Source of the DNA: Burhinus oedicnemus
Taxonomy: Eukaryota; Chordata; Aves; Charadriiformes; Burhinidae
Assembly (NCBI GenBank): GCA_008921705.1
Contig: VFFE01007638.1
Location: 888,328-952,327 of the forward strand
Direction: 5' to 3'
DNA length: 64,000 bases
A program made the translations under genes and the position numbers. The first letter of the stretch is position 1, and each line of letters begins with the position of its first letter. Below, piece after piece: positions 12,811 to 23,952 of the stretch. The notes beneath the pieces are model-generated. The model saw only the letters and a program-made list of their open reading frames with translations, was not told the DNA's origin and did no database searches.

Positions 12811-15800
12811 ATAAGCACTTTGGAACAAAAAACTGCCTCCAAGAAATGAAGAATGGCCCATTTTAAACACTTGTGAAGAGATATCTGCCCATAACATAAG
12901 AGACAGCTTGCCCACAATGTTAGCGGGCAGCTGTCTTAACCACAGAATCATTGTTTTCTCTTTTGCCACAGCTGCTCTGAATTACTATCACAGTAGTATC
13001 TGAGTATTTGACATTGTGTAAGAAAAAATTCAGAAAAGGAGTGGATAGATAACTAAATCAAATACATTTGCTCCACAGTCATAACTCCCTAAGGTCAGCA
13101 CGTGTGTCTACAGTTACTTTATGAAAAAAAAGGGTCATAAGAAATAAAATTCTACACTGGACCCTGATCACCCACAATACTTAATTCTTTGATTTTACCT
13201 GTGTCTGGTTTGGCCTGTTCCAAACAGATTTCTCTGTTACAGGGAGACCTAGATCCTAGTAGAGTGGGTGCAAGTTAATAAGCTCTATTTGTTTTTAGGT
13301 TGAAGGATTGGTCCCCTTTTATTTAGCTGATAAACATACTGATAGTTATTGACGTAACCGTGTAAGTGCCTGCTCCTAGGCGTTTTCATCGGCAGCTCTG
13401 TCCTCACAAACCTGAATGCTGAACTTCGTGGTTACATTTTAGCATTGTTCACAAACTCATGTGCCAAATCTGAACTGACAGACATGCTCAGAGTTACGAC
13501 TTTCCCCCCCAAGGAAAACACTAGGGGCAGGTCATTCCCAAATACTCTTCTTCCCTATATAAGTTTGGGACACTTTCCCAAAATGGTAACCTAGGCTTAT
13601 GTCTCTCCTTTACAAAATGGGATGTAAGACCACGTCCCATGTGAACACAATAAAAAATAGGCTACAAGTATTTCTGGGGCAGGCATTTCTCATTCCCGTT
13701 TGTACAATTTGCTCTGCTATGCATAAAGTAAGACTCACTGAAGCAAAGAATTCAATCTTTCCAAGTAAATGTCCTAACCACTGGTTACTAGAAGTGGGGG
13801 GAGGGCATTCCCACCCACCCTTCCCTTTTTTAAGAGTATTCTGAAATGCCAGACTCTCTAAGAAAGGATTTTGATGCCTATTCCCAGAAGAAAGTGGAAA
13901 ATAAATGAAACTTCTACGGGAGGAAAGCTGTCTGCTGGTCAAAGTTAGGAATCTAACCACCTAGGAGGGAACTTACTCAAATATTGCTGTTATTCAGAAT
14001 GCTTTCTTCATATCTAATTCCAGGATGGAAAATTTCATAGTCAGCTACTTAATTTTGGAGCTGAGGATTTCAGGAAAATACAGGCTGTCTAAAAAGTATC
14101 TCAAAATCCTGAACGCTATTTGTCAGTTTAGGCAGAGGAGGAAAGCTGTAAGAGAAATACGTACTATTCACTTCAGAGGCAGAGAGTTTAAGCACAAGCT
14201 ACAATTAAATAAAACTAGGTAAAAGCACGCGTTTTAGCTCATCTCTGCTGTTTAGGCAGAACATAACAAACAGCAATTGAAAGAACAGTACTTTCTCCTG
14301 AAGGGGAGCAAGGACCTGCTGCAGGTAAGCAGTGATACAGATCAGGCATACTGTCCTTAAATGAGAGAGACAATACGTCAGCAATACCTCTCTTCCCGTT
14401 CTCCCATGGTGGCAGAAGCTGTGGCAGACTTCAATGCATGTATATTTTCTTCTTCATGTTTCACCATGTGAGAGATTTCTCCTTGTTATACTCTCAAGTG
14501 AGGTCTACCCAACTCTTAAAGTTTCATTCTTTTATGACCATATGTGATCTGTGTTTATATCTTTGTGGCCTTAGGTATTGTCTTGTAACAATATTTTCAA
14601 GGCCTTTGTGACCTTCTTGAATTTTTATTTTTGGGGATTGCTGTTATATAACACACAATTCTAGAAATAATATAAAAGGCTTCCTGATAAGGTGGAGTCA
14701 TTACTTTAATGTCCTCATCTTCTCCTAGGGTTCAAAATTAAATTTTCTTGCATCTATGAAAATTTACTACTGTGCCATAGCAGACATAGGCATTTTCACT
14801 TCTTTCAGTAAGTTAGATAAACTATGCAGCAAAGAGATGAAGAGCTACTGGAAGAGAAGCAGAGGTAGAGAACACTGTTGGATTTTGTGTTTGTTTTATT
14901 TTGGTTTTGGTTTTGCCTTTATATTCTATGGCACCTACATGGGAAGAAGAAAACCTCTGCTACCCTTCCTAAGACTACATTTAGTTTGCTAGGTATTTAG
15001 TGTAAATTAGGCACCTGAAATCTACATATCTCATTTAATGAGTGTCAGTATTTGCCAAAGATCCTAGCATGAAGGCACAGCAAAACAGGATTTGGTAACA
15101 CCCCATACTGCTGTAATTCTTTAACCATCAGACCATGCTGCCTTTATAATATTCTTGAGATTATATTGAACTCACCTAATTAAGTGGAAATATTTCCTAA
15201 ACTCTGTTAAAACAGACTTCAGTACAGAATTTATGCCACATCTAGAGCTACATTATCACACAAAATTAAAATATTTCTTTTCCTCAAGACAGTTCTGCAT
15301 GAGTTCTCATTGTTACATGCCCAGCACAATATTCTCTGTGTTCAATTTCAGAAATAGCAAGTAATAATAGAAAAGCTAAAATTCTGTAGATAACTAAATA
15401 AATTAAACATGCCACAAGTCCTAATTGCCCACACAACAACTGAAATTGGGTTTGTATAAGCAACATTCTATGTGCTACATTCATCTGTGCTAGCTACCCT
15501 AATTGTCTGGGCTGAGAGGATTATAACTTGGAAAAAGTAAAGTGTTATGTTATATTACTCCATAGCTAAGAGCTTTTTCCTAAAAGGCAACAAAGGAAAA
15601 CTATTACAGCCACCCATTCACCTCTATCCCCATTAATATTGACATTTGGAAGAAAAAACGTATGTTCATTGAAGCGAACCACATTTGATATCTGAATGCT
15701 GATTTATTTCATATGAAAAAGTAAACTGTGTTGTAAGGATTTGTGTACAATGCAAACCTGTTAAATACTTAACGGGGCGTAACAAAAAATGCATTCTTTA

Positions 15801-16734
15801 AGGAAGAATGCTGGCAGCAACATTGCTTCAGTCTGATAGGTACATTAACAGTCCTGGCTGTGATAGAAGAACACCAGTGTCAAGGAAATCTCATTAAAAA
15901 ATCCTTTCCTTTAGTAGATAATGGACTGTTAGCTGAACTGTGCTGCTGTTGGTTTTCTGATCTGTGCTCTCCAATTTTAGTCACTAAGCAAGGTTTCCTT
16001 ATTAGCAAAATCTTCTGGCCAGAATATGCAGAACTGGATTAAACATCTGATGTTTACAAAATGTATTTGATTACACTTGTCATACCTTTTCAAAGATCAG
16101 GGCTAAATCCAGCCTACTTATAAGTGAATGAATAGTTGTGAAGTGAGGTTGGTTACAAAACACTATGTGGCCTTTGCCAATAGTGTTGTGATGTGAATTG
16201 TTTTCTAAGAGACAATGGAGGCCCAGGATTAAGACAAAAAATAGACTCCAATTTATAAAATTACAAAGAAGAATGAAAATCAAATGCATTTTATTAATAA
16301 AAAAGTGCTATTTGAAACATATATTTTATTTAACTTCATATAACTACTGACAGTTGATGAAGCCAATTTAAAGTTGGAAGTCTCCAGTGAATAGCAGACC
16401 AAATTTTAGTCATCTGTTGAAATCCCAGGACACAAGCATCAGAAACAAAGTATTTTCAAGTATCTCTTGCTAGGAGTCACAGTAGCATTGTTGTTAAACG
16501 TAATCAATGGTCTAAGTGAAAATGCAGGGTAAGGTTTATTGAAAAGTTAATTAAACCAAACAATATATTTGGCAAGAAGTAAACAAACAAACAAAAGACT
16601 GGGCTTCAGACACATAAAAGTCTTATTTTCCAACTAGGTTATTGATCTAATGAAAGATAGTATCCCTTCCTATGAAATTTCCTCTTTTAGAAGGGATTTC
16701 CTTTTGGGAAAAGACATACAATTTCTCAAAAGAA
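12811..16734. other. Unique noncoding DNA
   Basis: No gene seen. Near 13590-13625 a CTCTCCTTTACAAAATGGG string resembles the MIR/L2 tail in the opposite orientation, but it is too short to call. A 116-codon minus frame (13610-13960) lacks recognisable features. The rest is ordinary A+T-rich sequence. Confidence 0.5.
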
Positions 16735-16870
16735 GTTCTTTTCATACAATGTGTAATTAAACTAGGAAATGTAAAGCCACAGGATGTTCTGAAGGCCAGA
16801 TGTCTAAATGAGTTCAAAAAGGAACTTGACAAATTCATGGAAGATAAGTCCAACTGGGACTATTAAAAAT
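16735..16870 (+). mobile_element. Ancient CR1-type LINE 3'-end relic
   Basis: The segment matches the conserved 3' part of old sauropsid CR1 elements. It includes CCACAGGATGTTCTGAAGGC, then AGTTCAAAAAGGAACTTGAC, then AAATTCATGGAAGATAAGTC. In translation the pattern reads FKKELDKFMEDKSNWDY, the hallmark of this region. No octamer tail is visible, and downstream sequence cannot be aligned by eye. It is clearly older than the other CR1 copies here. The region is shared across turtles, crocodilians and birds, so it may predate birds. Confidence 0.8.
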
Positions 16871-17234
16871 TTCATGCCTGACTTCATGCCCAAGTTTGAG
16901 AATTCCCCAAACCACACATTCATGTAAGTTGGGAAAGCAAACCAGGAAAGTAGTTTCCTTGCTCCTGTACTCTTTCCCCAGCAACCTGGGAGAAAATCCT
17001 GGGTCACACTGACCTATTGTCCCTGTCTTTATATTCCTTTGTAATTACATTACCATCAAGGCCACTTAGGAACATACATTTGAAGTAAACTTTAGCTTGT
17101 GAGGCCTAGAAGTGAACATCTGCATTATGTGAACTGGTTACTGGTTGATATTCAGTCAGCAAGATCAGGAGTAAAACATTCCTCAGATCACAGTTGCATT
17201 CTATCCAGCTTAAAGTATTACACGCACAGAGGTT
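16871..17234. other. Unique noncoding DNA downstream of the old CR1 relic
   Basis: Bases 16930-17030 are slightly GC-richer (CCCCAGCAACCTGGGAG and nearby). They could be a further decayed part of the preceding CR1 relic, but I cannot support that by eye. Confidence 0.4.

Positions 17235-17260
<26 letters not shown>
17235..17260. repeat. (TA)13 microsatellite
   Basis: Thirteen perfect TA units, flanked by further A/T-rich sequence with TATATA strings to about 17290. Confidence 0.95.
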
Positions 17261-17266
<6 letters not shown>

Positions 17267-17673
17267 TAATTACCTATATATATAATATATTTCAATTTGG
17301 AATAGTTTAGATACAGAAAGCACTGCTCCCTGAAATGTATATTCATTTTAATATTGGACAGTTGCTGAATAAAAGTGAAGAAGAATTATCAGGAGAAGAA
17401 TTTGCAACTATTTGTTCTTAGAGTAGTACCCTAGGTTCTGAGCTATGGCTACTTTCCAGTAGATTTCTCTTAATCTCCTTCTCTTGCCTGCTGGCTTCTC
17501 CATGATGCAGCATCAATGCAAAGAGCAATCTCTCCAACAAAGAGACAGAAGGTGTCTCTTAGCCTCCTTGAATCCCCTAGTTTCTGCTAGTAGGAGCTTT
17601 GAATCCACCATTTCAGTTCCATAGTTGTTGTACAAAAGGTGGGCACTACTACATTATCCTCACCCTGTCTTCT
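17261..17673. other. Unique noncoding DNA up to the assembly gap
   Basis: No gene or repeat recognised. The sequence ends at the run of N. Confidence 0.6.
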
Positions 17674-17800
17674 NNNNNNNNNNNNNNNNNNNNNNNNNNN
17701 NNNNNNNNNNNNNNNNNNNNNNNNNNNNNNNNNNNNNNNNNNNNNNNNNNNNNNNNNNNNNNNNNNNNNNNNNNNNNNNNNNNNNNNNNNNNNNNNNNNN
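17674..17800. other. Assembly gap (127 N)
   Basis: This is an unsequenced interval. CR1 sequence starts within a few bases of its right edge while the left edge is unique, so the 5' junction of that CR1 copy is hidden in the gap. Open frames crossing it are artefacts. Confidence 0.98.
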
Positions 17801-17956
17801 AATTTGTGGCTGCCCCATCCCTGGAGGTGTTCAAGGCCGGGTTGGATGGGACTTGAGCAACCTGGTCTAGTGGAAGGTGTCCCAGCCCATGGCAGGGGTG
17901 TTGGAACTAGAAGATCTTTAAGGTCCTTTCCAACTCTAACCATTCTATGATTCTAT
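17801..17956 (+). mobile_element. CR1 LINE 3' tail, 5' end lost in gap
   Basis: The sequence GCCCCATCCCTGGAGGTGTT is followed by GACTTGAGCAACCTGGTCTA, then GGTCCTTTCCAACTCTAACC, and ends with ATTCTATGATTCTAT. This is the classic 3' end of younger avian CR1 subfamilies, including the terminal octamer repeat. The copy is well preserved, so it is among the younger insertions in the window. Its total length is unknown because of the gap. Confidence 0.95.
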
Positions 17957-20149
17957 ACGAAGAGTTAATTAAAAGTAAATACTCTCCTAGAGATGGAATT
18001 CTGGCTTTTTTAGAAAGAGCAGATTTTGCACATATGTTAAACTACAATTACCCAATTTAAGATAAACACAATAAAATGTTTAATGTTTTCAACTGAAAAT
18101 GCTTCTGCTTAGTAGCCTCTCAAAGAGAAAACTGAATAGACTGGTTAATGTCAAAAGAATATTTTACCATTCATCAGGAATAACAAATGATTAGAATTTT
18201 CTGTATACCATGTTCTAATTGAAAAATACAGTTTTCTGCTTGAATGTGATAATGCACTTTGTGTGAAGGATCAAAAAACCCTGAAATTCTACATGTCACA
18301 GAAAATGGGGTTTTTTTACTCATTAGAAAAACAAATGTTGGTTTATTTTATAATATTAAATATTTGTTGGACTGAGTGAGATGATGTAAGATATTCTTCA
18401 AGCCTGTTCAGTATAAAAAACAACAGACAAATACAAACTGTGTAGTTTATTTTCTCTGTGATTCTCTAAATATATCAAAGGGCACAACAATTTTATACAA
18501 GAAGTGAATGAAATAAAATGTAAGCATGCTTATTGCATTGTGCATATTTTGGCCTCTTAAAAGATATATGTACGTTCTTAATATGCAATTTTTACAGCAC
18601 CACTAATTCTGAAGACTTATTTTAAAATGCAGAAAGTTGAAAAAAAAATTTGTATATTATCTCTTCAGTCTCTATGGCAGTTATGGATTGTCATGTGAAG
18701 GCAAAATAAGGTTATCTTCATGACAGCAGAAAGGAAAGATCCTTACTTTTTTTTTTTAAGAGTAAATAAAGCTAGCTGGACAAAAGTAGGGAAAGTTTAT
18801 AAAATATGGATGTGATTAGTCTCACCTAGTTTTTGGAGTATGTGAAAAAGATAGTTTACATCTAAGTTGATTTTTCTGGGTTTCTGTTATAATCAGTAAA
18901 GAGAAATACACACCCCTGAAAGGCAGTTCATCCCTTCCTAAGACACAGTGTCCTGATTCAGTGGTGGTGTGCAGAACATCATCCTACAATCAACTTTAAT
19001 GTTATTTCTTTACTGCTGGTTTGCATAACTTGTACTTCTAAGTTCATTTGCCTGTTTCAGGAATTACCTAAGTTAAACCCAGTGGGAAAGACTTTCAATC
19101 TTTGCTATTCCCTTTCTTTAACACTTATCTAAAATAATTTGCAAACCAACATCTTCCAGAGTGTATATTTCCCTTTGCCATGTGTAAAGGGAGGCAAAGA
19201 GCTCAGTTTAACTGTCCACGTGTTTCTTTTGTGATGTCCTGGACTCTACTTCCATCCTTCATCAACAGCTCCAGACATCTCTCCCAGGAGTCCAGTAACA
19301 TCTACTAGCCTTGGCAGATATTCTTGGACATTTTAAGTAGTACTAAATCCTCATACAAGTCAAGCTCAAGATGATCAGCTAAGTCTTAGCTGGTTTGAAC
19401 AGGACTCAATTCATCCATATTTATACATTTACAGCTACATGTGATCTGGATGATGTAAACTCCTATTGGAAATCAAGGGTGGGATTCAACCAACCACACA
19501 CAGGTATCTCATTCTGTTTGAGATGCCCTAAGCTCTCTGAGGCAATAACATGCAGCTTGACTGACAGCCAACAAGACTTGCAGGAGACTTTAACACTTCT
19601 GCAGAAGCAGTTAAAAGCTAGGTGGGGTAACGTCATGGCATATAAAATTGCACTAGATGTTTGTGTGTCACCAATTTAATTGCTTATCTCATCACTGCAG
19701 TCCATGAGGTGCAAAAGAGTTATTTGTCTCATCCTACAGTAATCATCTTCATTTGATTACCTGAATAGCTCTCCAGATTTCAGTGACTATACTGTCTAGA
19801 ACTATATTGGTTATAAGGGAAGCTTAGACATTCTGCATAAAGGTAGACTCTTTGGTATGAATACTTAAATTCAAGTGTCTTACTCTAAAAATTAATCCCA
19901 CTCAAAGGAGCTAGGACGAGCAGAATCCTTTCCCTGAAGTTAAGTGACAGAAATTCCATTGTGCCTGATATTGATGACGTTGATAACAACAGAATTAACC
20001 CCTAAATAATACAGAATATTAAATATTTACATGATAGGAAGTGTTAAAACATTCACAGACTTGGAGAGTTTTTGAAGCTGCATCTAGATTTATCTGCTGA
20101 GGAACACTGGCAACACAGTCAGATTCAGAGCCTTTTCAAAACTATGATT
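17957..20149. other. Unique noncoding DNA
   Basis: No gene recognised. A 94-codon + frame (19395-19679) has no identifiable domain. A T-run near 18748-18757 and general A+T richness are the only notable features. Confidence 0.55.
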
Positions 20150-22557
20150 CCCATTCATTATATTCTTTCAACCACCACAACGTCTGCTGGAAAACAGACT
20201 CCTGGTGTGCATCGAGGATAACTCCTTAAGCCAGGTAATAGACAGCCTTACCAGAGGGAATGCGATACTGGACCTGTTGGTCACCAACACAAGCGAGCTC
20301 ATCAATGACATCAAGATTTGAGGCAGCTTGGGCTGCAGTGATCATGCACTGGTGGAGTTTGCAGTCCTGAGGGGTATGGGTCAGGTGAAGACTAAAGTCA
20401 GGATTCTAAATCTTAAGAAAGCAAATCTCCAGCTCTAGAAGGAGTTAGTCAATAGGACCCCCTGGGAAACTGCTTTCAGGTATACAGAAGGAGAAGAGAG
20501 CTGGCAGATCTTTAAGGACACTTTCCACAGAGCACAAGTGCTCTTAATCCCAAGATGAAAAATCAGGAAAGGAAGGCAAGAGGCTGGCATGGCTGAGTCG
20601 AGACCTGCTAGTCAAACTAAAGGGCAAGAAGGAAATACACAGGCAGTGGAAGCAGGGACAGGTGTCCTGGGAAGAGTATAGGGACACTGCCCGGTTGTGT
20701 AAGGATGGGGTCAGTAAGGTCAAGAGGCAGCTGAACTTGGCAAGGGATGCAAAGAATAATAAGACAGGCTTCTACAGGTATGTCAACCAGAAAAGGAAGA
20801 TCAAAGAAAGTGTACCCCCCTGATGAACATGACTGGTAAAGTAGTAACAACGGATGAGAAGAAAACTGAGGTACTCAACAACTTTTTTGTCTCAGTCTTC
20901 ACTGGCAACCTCTCTTCCCACACCTCTCAAGTGGATAGACTGCAAGGCAGGGGTTGGGGGAGCAAAGTCCCTCCCACTGTAAGAGAAGATCAAGTTCATG
21001 ACCACCTTGAACATACACAATTCTATGGGCCCTGGTGAGATGCACCCCAGAGTCCTGAGGGAATTTGTTGATGTAGTTGCTAAGCCACTCTCCATGATAT
21101 TTGAAAAGTTGTGGCAGTCAGATGAAGTCCACAGTGACCGGAAAAATGGAAGCATTGCACCCATTTTTAAAAAGGGTAGAAATGAGGACCCTGGGAGCTA
21201 CTGACCAGTCAGCCTCACTTCTTTGCCTGGGAAGATCATGGAACAGATCTTCCTTAAAGCTATGCTAAAGCACATGGAGGACAGGGACGTGATTCAAGAC
21301 AGCCAGCATGGCTTCACCAAGGGCAAGTCCTGCCTGACCAACCTAGTGGCCTTCTATGATGGAGTGACTACATCAGTGGATAAAGGAAGAGCTACGGATG
21401 TCATCTATCTGGACTTGTGTAAGACCATTGACGTGATGCCCCACAACATTCTTCTCTCTAAATTAGAGAGATATGGATTTGATGGGTGGACTGTTCAGTG
21501 GATGAGGAATTGCTTAGATGGTTGCATCCAGAGGGTAGTGGTCAATGGCTCAATGTCCATATGGAGATCAGTGACAAGTGGTGTCCCTCAGGGGTCTGTG
21601 TTAGGACCAGTACTGTTCAATATCTTCATCAATGACATAGACAGTGGGATTGAGAGCACCCTCAGCAAGTTTACAGAGGACACCAAGCTGAGAGATGCGG
21701 TTGACATGCCTGAGGGACGAGATGCCATCTAGAAGGACCTGGGCAAGCTCAAGAAATGGACCCTTGTGCACCTCATGAGGTTCAACAAGGCCATGTGCAG
21801 GGCTCTGCACATGGGTCAGGGCAACCCCTGGTATCAGTACAGGCTGAGAGATGAAGGGATTGAGAGCGGCCCTTCTGAGAAGGACTTGAGGGTGCTGGTG
21901 GGTGAAAAGCCGCACATGAGCTGACAATGTGTGCTCACAGCCCAGAAAACCAACCATATCCTGGGTGGCAACAAAAGAAGCGTGGCCAGCAGGTCAAGGG
22001 AGGTGATTCTTCCCCTCTACTCCGCTCTCGTGAGACCCCACCTGGAGTACTGTGTCCAGTTCCAGGGCCTCAGTACAGGAAAGACATGGACCTGTTGGTG
22101 TGAGTCCAGAGGAGGGCCACAAAGATGATCAGAGGGCTGGAACACCTTTCCTATGAGGACAGGCTGAGAGAGTTGGGGTTGTTCAGTCTCGAGAAGAGAA
22201 GGCTCCGGGGAGATGTTATTGTGGCTTTTCAGTATGTAACAGGGACTTATAAGAAAGATGGGGACAAATTTTGTAGCAGGGCCTGTTGTGATAGGACAAG
22301 GTGCAATAGTTTTAAACTAAAAGAAGGTAGTTTTAGACTAGATATAAGGAAGAAATATTTAATGTGGTAAAACCCTGGCACAGGTTGCCCAGAGAGGTGG
22401 TAGATGCCCCATCCCTGGAAACATTCAAGGCCAGGTGGGACGGGGCTCTGAGCAGCCTGATGTAGTTGAAGATGTCCCTGCTCATTGCAGGGGGATTGGA
22501 CTAGATGACCTTTAAAGGTTCCTTCCAATCCAAACTATTCTGTGATTCTATGATTCT
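20150..22557 (+). mobile_element. CR1 LINE, 5'-truncated copy of about 2.4 kb
   Basis: This is the largest mobile element in the window. In order it holds the C-terminal part of the ORF2 endonuclease (from about 20165), the linker, the reverse transcriptase (about 20830-21730), the C-terminal region, and a 3' tail ending in TATTCTGTGATTCTATGATT. A full CR1 is about 4.5 kb, so ORF1 and the N-terminal part of ORF2 are missing, as expected from incomplete target-primed reverse transcription. The exact left boundary is uncertain by a few tens of bases. Several stops and frameshifts show that it cannot mobilise itself. Confidence 0.95.
20165..22370 (+). pseudogene. CR1 ORF2 remnant (endonuclease end + reverse transcriptase)
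   Basis: CR1 ORF2 encodes an apurinic-type endonuclease and a reverse transcriptase that nicks target DNA and copies the element's RNA there. Remnants visible in order: an FNHHNVCW-like endonuclease motif near 20170; SLTRGNAILDLLVTNTSELI and LGCSDHALVEF near 20245-20365; KTEVLNNFFVSVFT near 20860; palm motif A (YLDLCKTID, from 21406); motif B ([15 protein letters not shown], from 21577); and motif C, altered from FADD to FTED (21670-21681), so the first catalytic Asp is lost. In-frame stops lie at 20319, 21202, 21730 and 21921, and frame changes are needed between blocks. It is a dead copy; the host has no evident use for it. Confidence 0.93.
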
Positions 22558-23937
22558 CTGAAAACCAAGACACAGAGAAATGTTTGTTAATCAAATTATA
22601 AACATTTTATGGTCTGGCAACATATATCTCTAACTTGAAATTTTGCTATGAGTCTCTACTAAACCTAGCAAATCCACCTGAAAAATGGGGATGTCCCATG
22701 GTGAGGTTATATAAAATCACATAGCTTTAAATTTTAGATACATCCATCCAACTTTTATTTCAATCAATATGCACTATACATATAATAGTTTATATGGAAG
22801 TAAAAATCTCCATTTTACTTTGGGGATAATAATATTTATGGTAGCTTTTTCAATGAGTTGAACTATTAAGAGTCTAGTGTTTTGTGTTGTGTTGGTTTTT
22901 TCTGTTTTTTAAAATACCACATTAAAAGCAGAGTTAAACATACATCACATAAACACAAATGTATGCATGTGTATATACATGTATATGAGACGCTTACTGA
23001 CCCAACAAGGTAAGTATAGAAACAGAAATTCCCATTGACATCAGGAAAACATCAATATTTAACACTATTGTATGCCTTTATCTCTTACTGATAATGGTTT
23101 TCCTTAAAAGAGCTGTAAGAGACATTTTGGAACAGATGGTAACTGGTTTGCTCTATCCTGCATCTCTTCACAACTGCCACAGAGCTTTACCATTCATTAA
23201 TCTTCCATAGACTTCCAGTAGCACAGCAACTAAATTACACACATACATACTCTGAGGCCAGCACTGCTGTCAAGCTTAAAATTAAACTGAAGTGCACTGT
23301 GCCAAGTCTTTTAACCAAACTCTACTACAAAACAGTTAGAAAAATAAACATTTAGCTTGGAGCCTGACCCATGAATGTTCACTCCTAAACGAGGGAACAC
23401 TAGCTGGTCATTATATCTGGGCCATTCTATGCAGCAACTGAAGCTGCGATTTGTAAGTGGGAATAAAACCAGAAAACATCTGGTTTGAATTCACCTTGAC
23501 TCATTAAGGTTTAAGGAGAGAGCTATTTCCTCTACGTTTGAAGTAACAAGGGGAAAAAATACATATACCCACAACATTCCCTATGATCCTTGCATTTGTA
23601 ACAAGGTCTCCACACAGCAGGTGATAACTAAATAAAATGGCAATCCATTTTCTTGGATTAGACATTAGGCCACAAATGCTAAAATATCCCTGTTGCTTGG
23701 AGAACAAACACATGCATCAAATTCCTAACCCTCCATGCTTCATTTACAAAAAAATAGCTCTAGCGTTTACAGCCTGTGGACTCTGCCAAAGCTTCTCCTG
23801 CAAGTTTTTCTCTGGCATATTTTTTAAACCTAGTGATGGTTCAACCCGCTTCTTAATGTTGAATTCTTTCCCACAAAAGTTTTTGTAACTTTGCTCTCCA
23901 CCACTTCAGAAAATCAGTATTGACGCCTATACAGGAA
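22558..23937. other. Unique noncoding DNA
   Basis: No gene recognised. Bases 22945-22988 contain TATATACATGTATAT-like alternating sequence. The remainder is ordinary. Confidence 0.6.
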
Positions 23938-23952
23938 GTTCAAAGTGAACTT
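23938..23952. promoter_or_regulatory. Inverted AGTTCA half-sites, 3-bp spacer
   Basis: AGTTCA AAG TGAACT is a perfect inverted repeat spaced by three bases (IR3), resembling a nuclear-receptor response element with AGTTCA half-sites. Only the motif is seen. Occupancy is not implied, and a site this short can arise by chance. Confidence 0.3.

Noticed and set aside
17587..17950. Several open frames across the run of N
   Set aside because: They are open only because N codons do not stop. The right side is CR1.
18466..18478. TGTGATTCTCTAA considered as a CR1 octamer tail
   Set aside because: A single octamer-like match with no CR1 body upstream.
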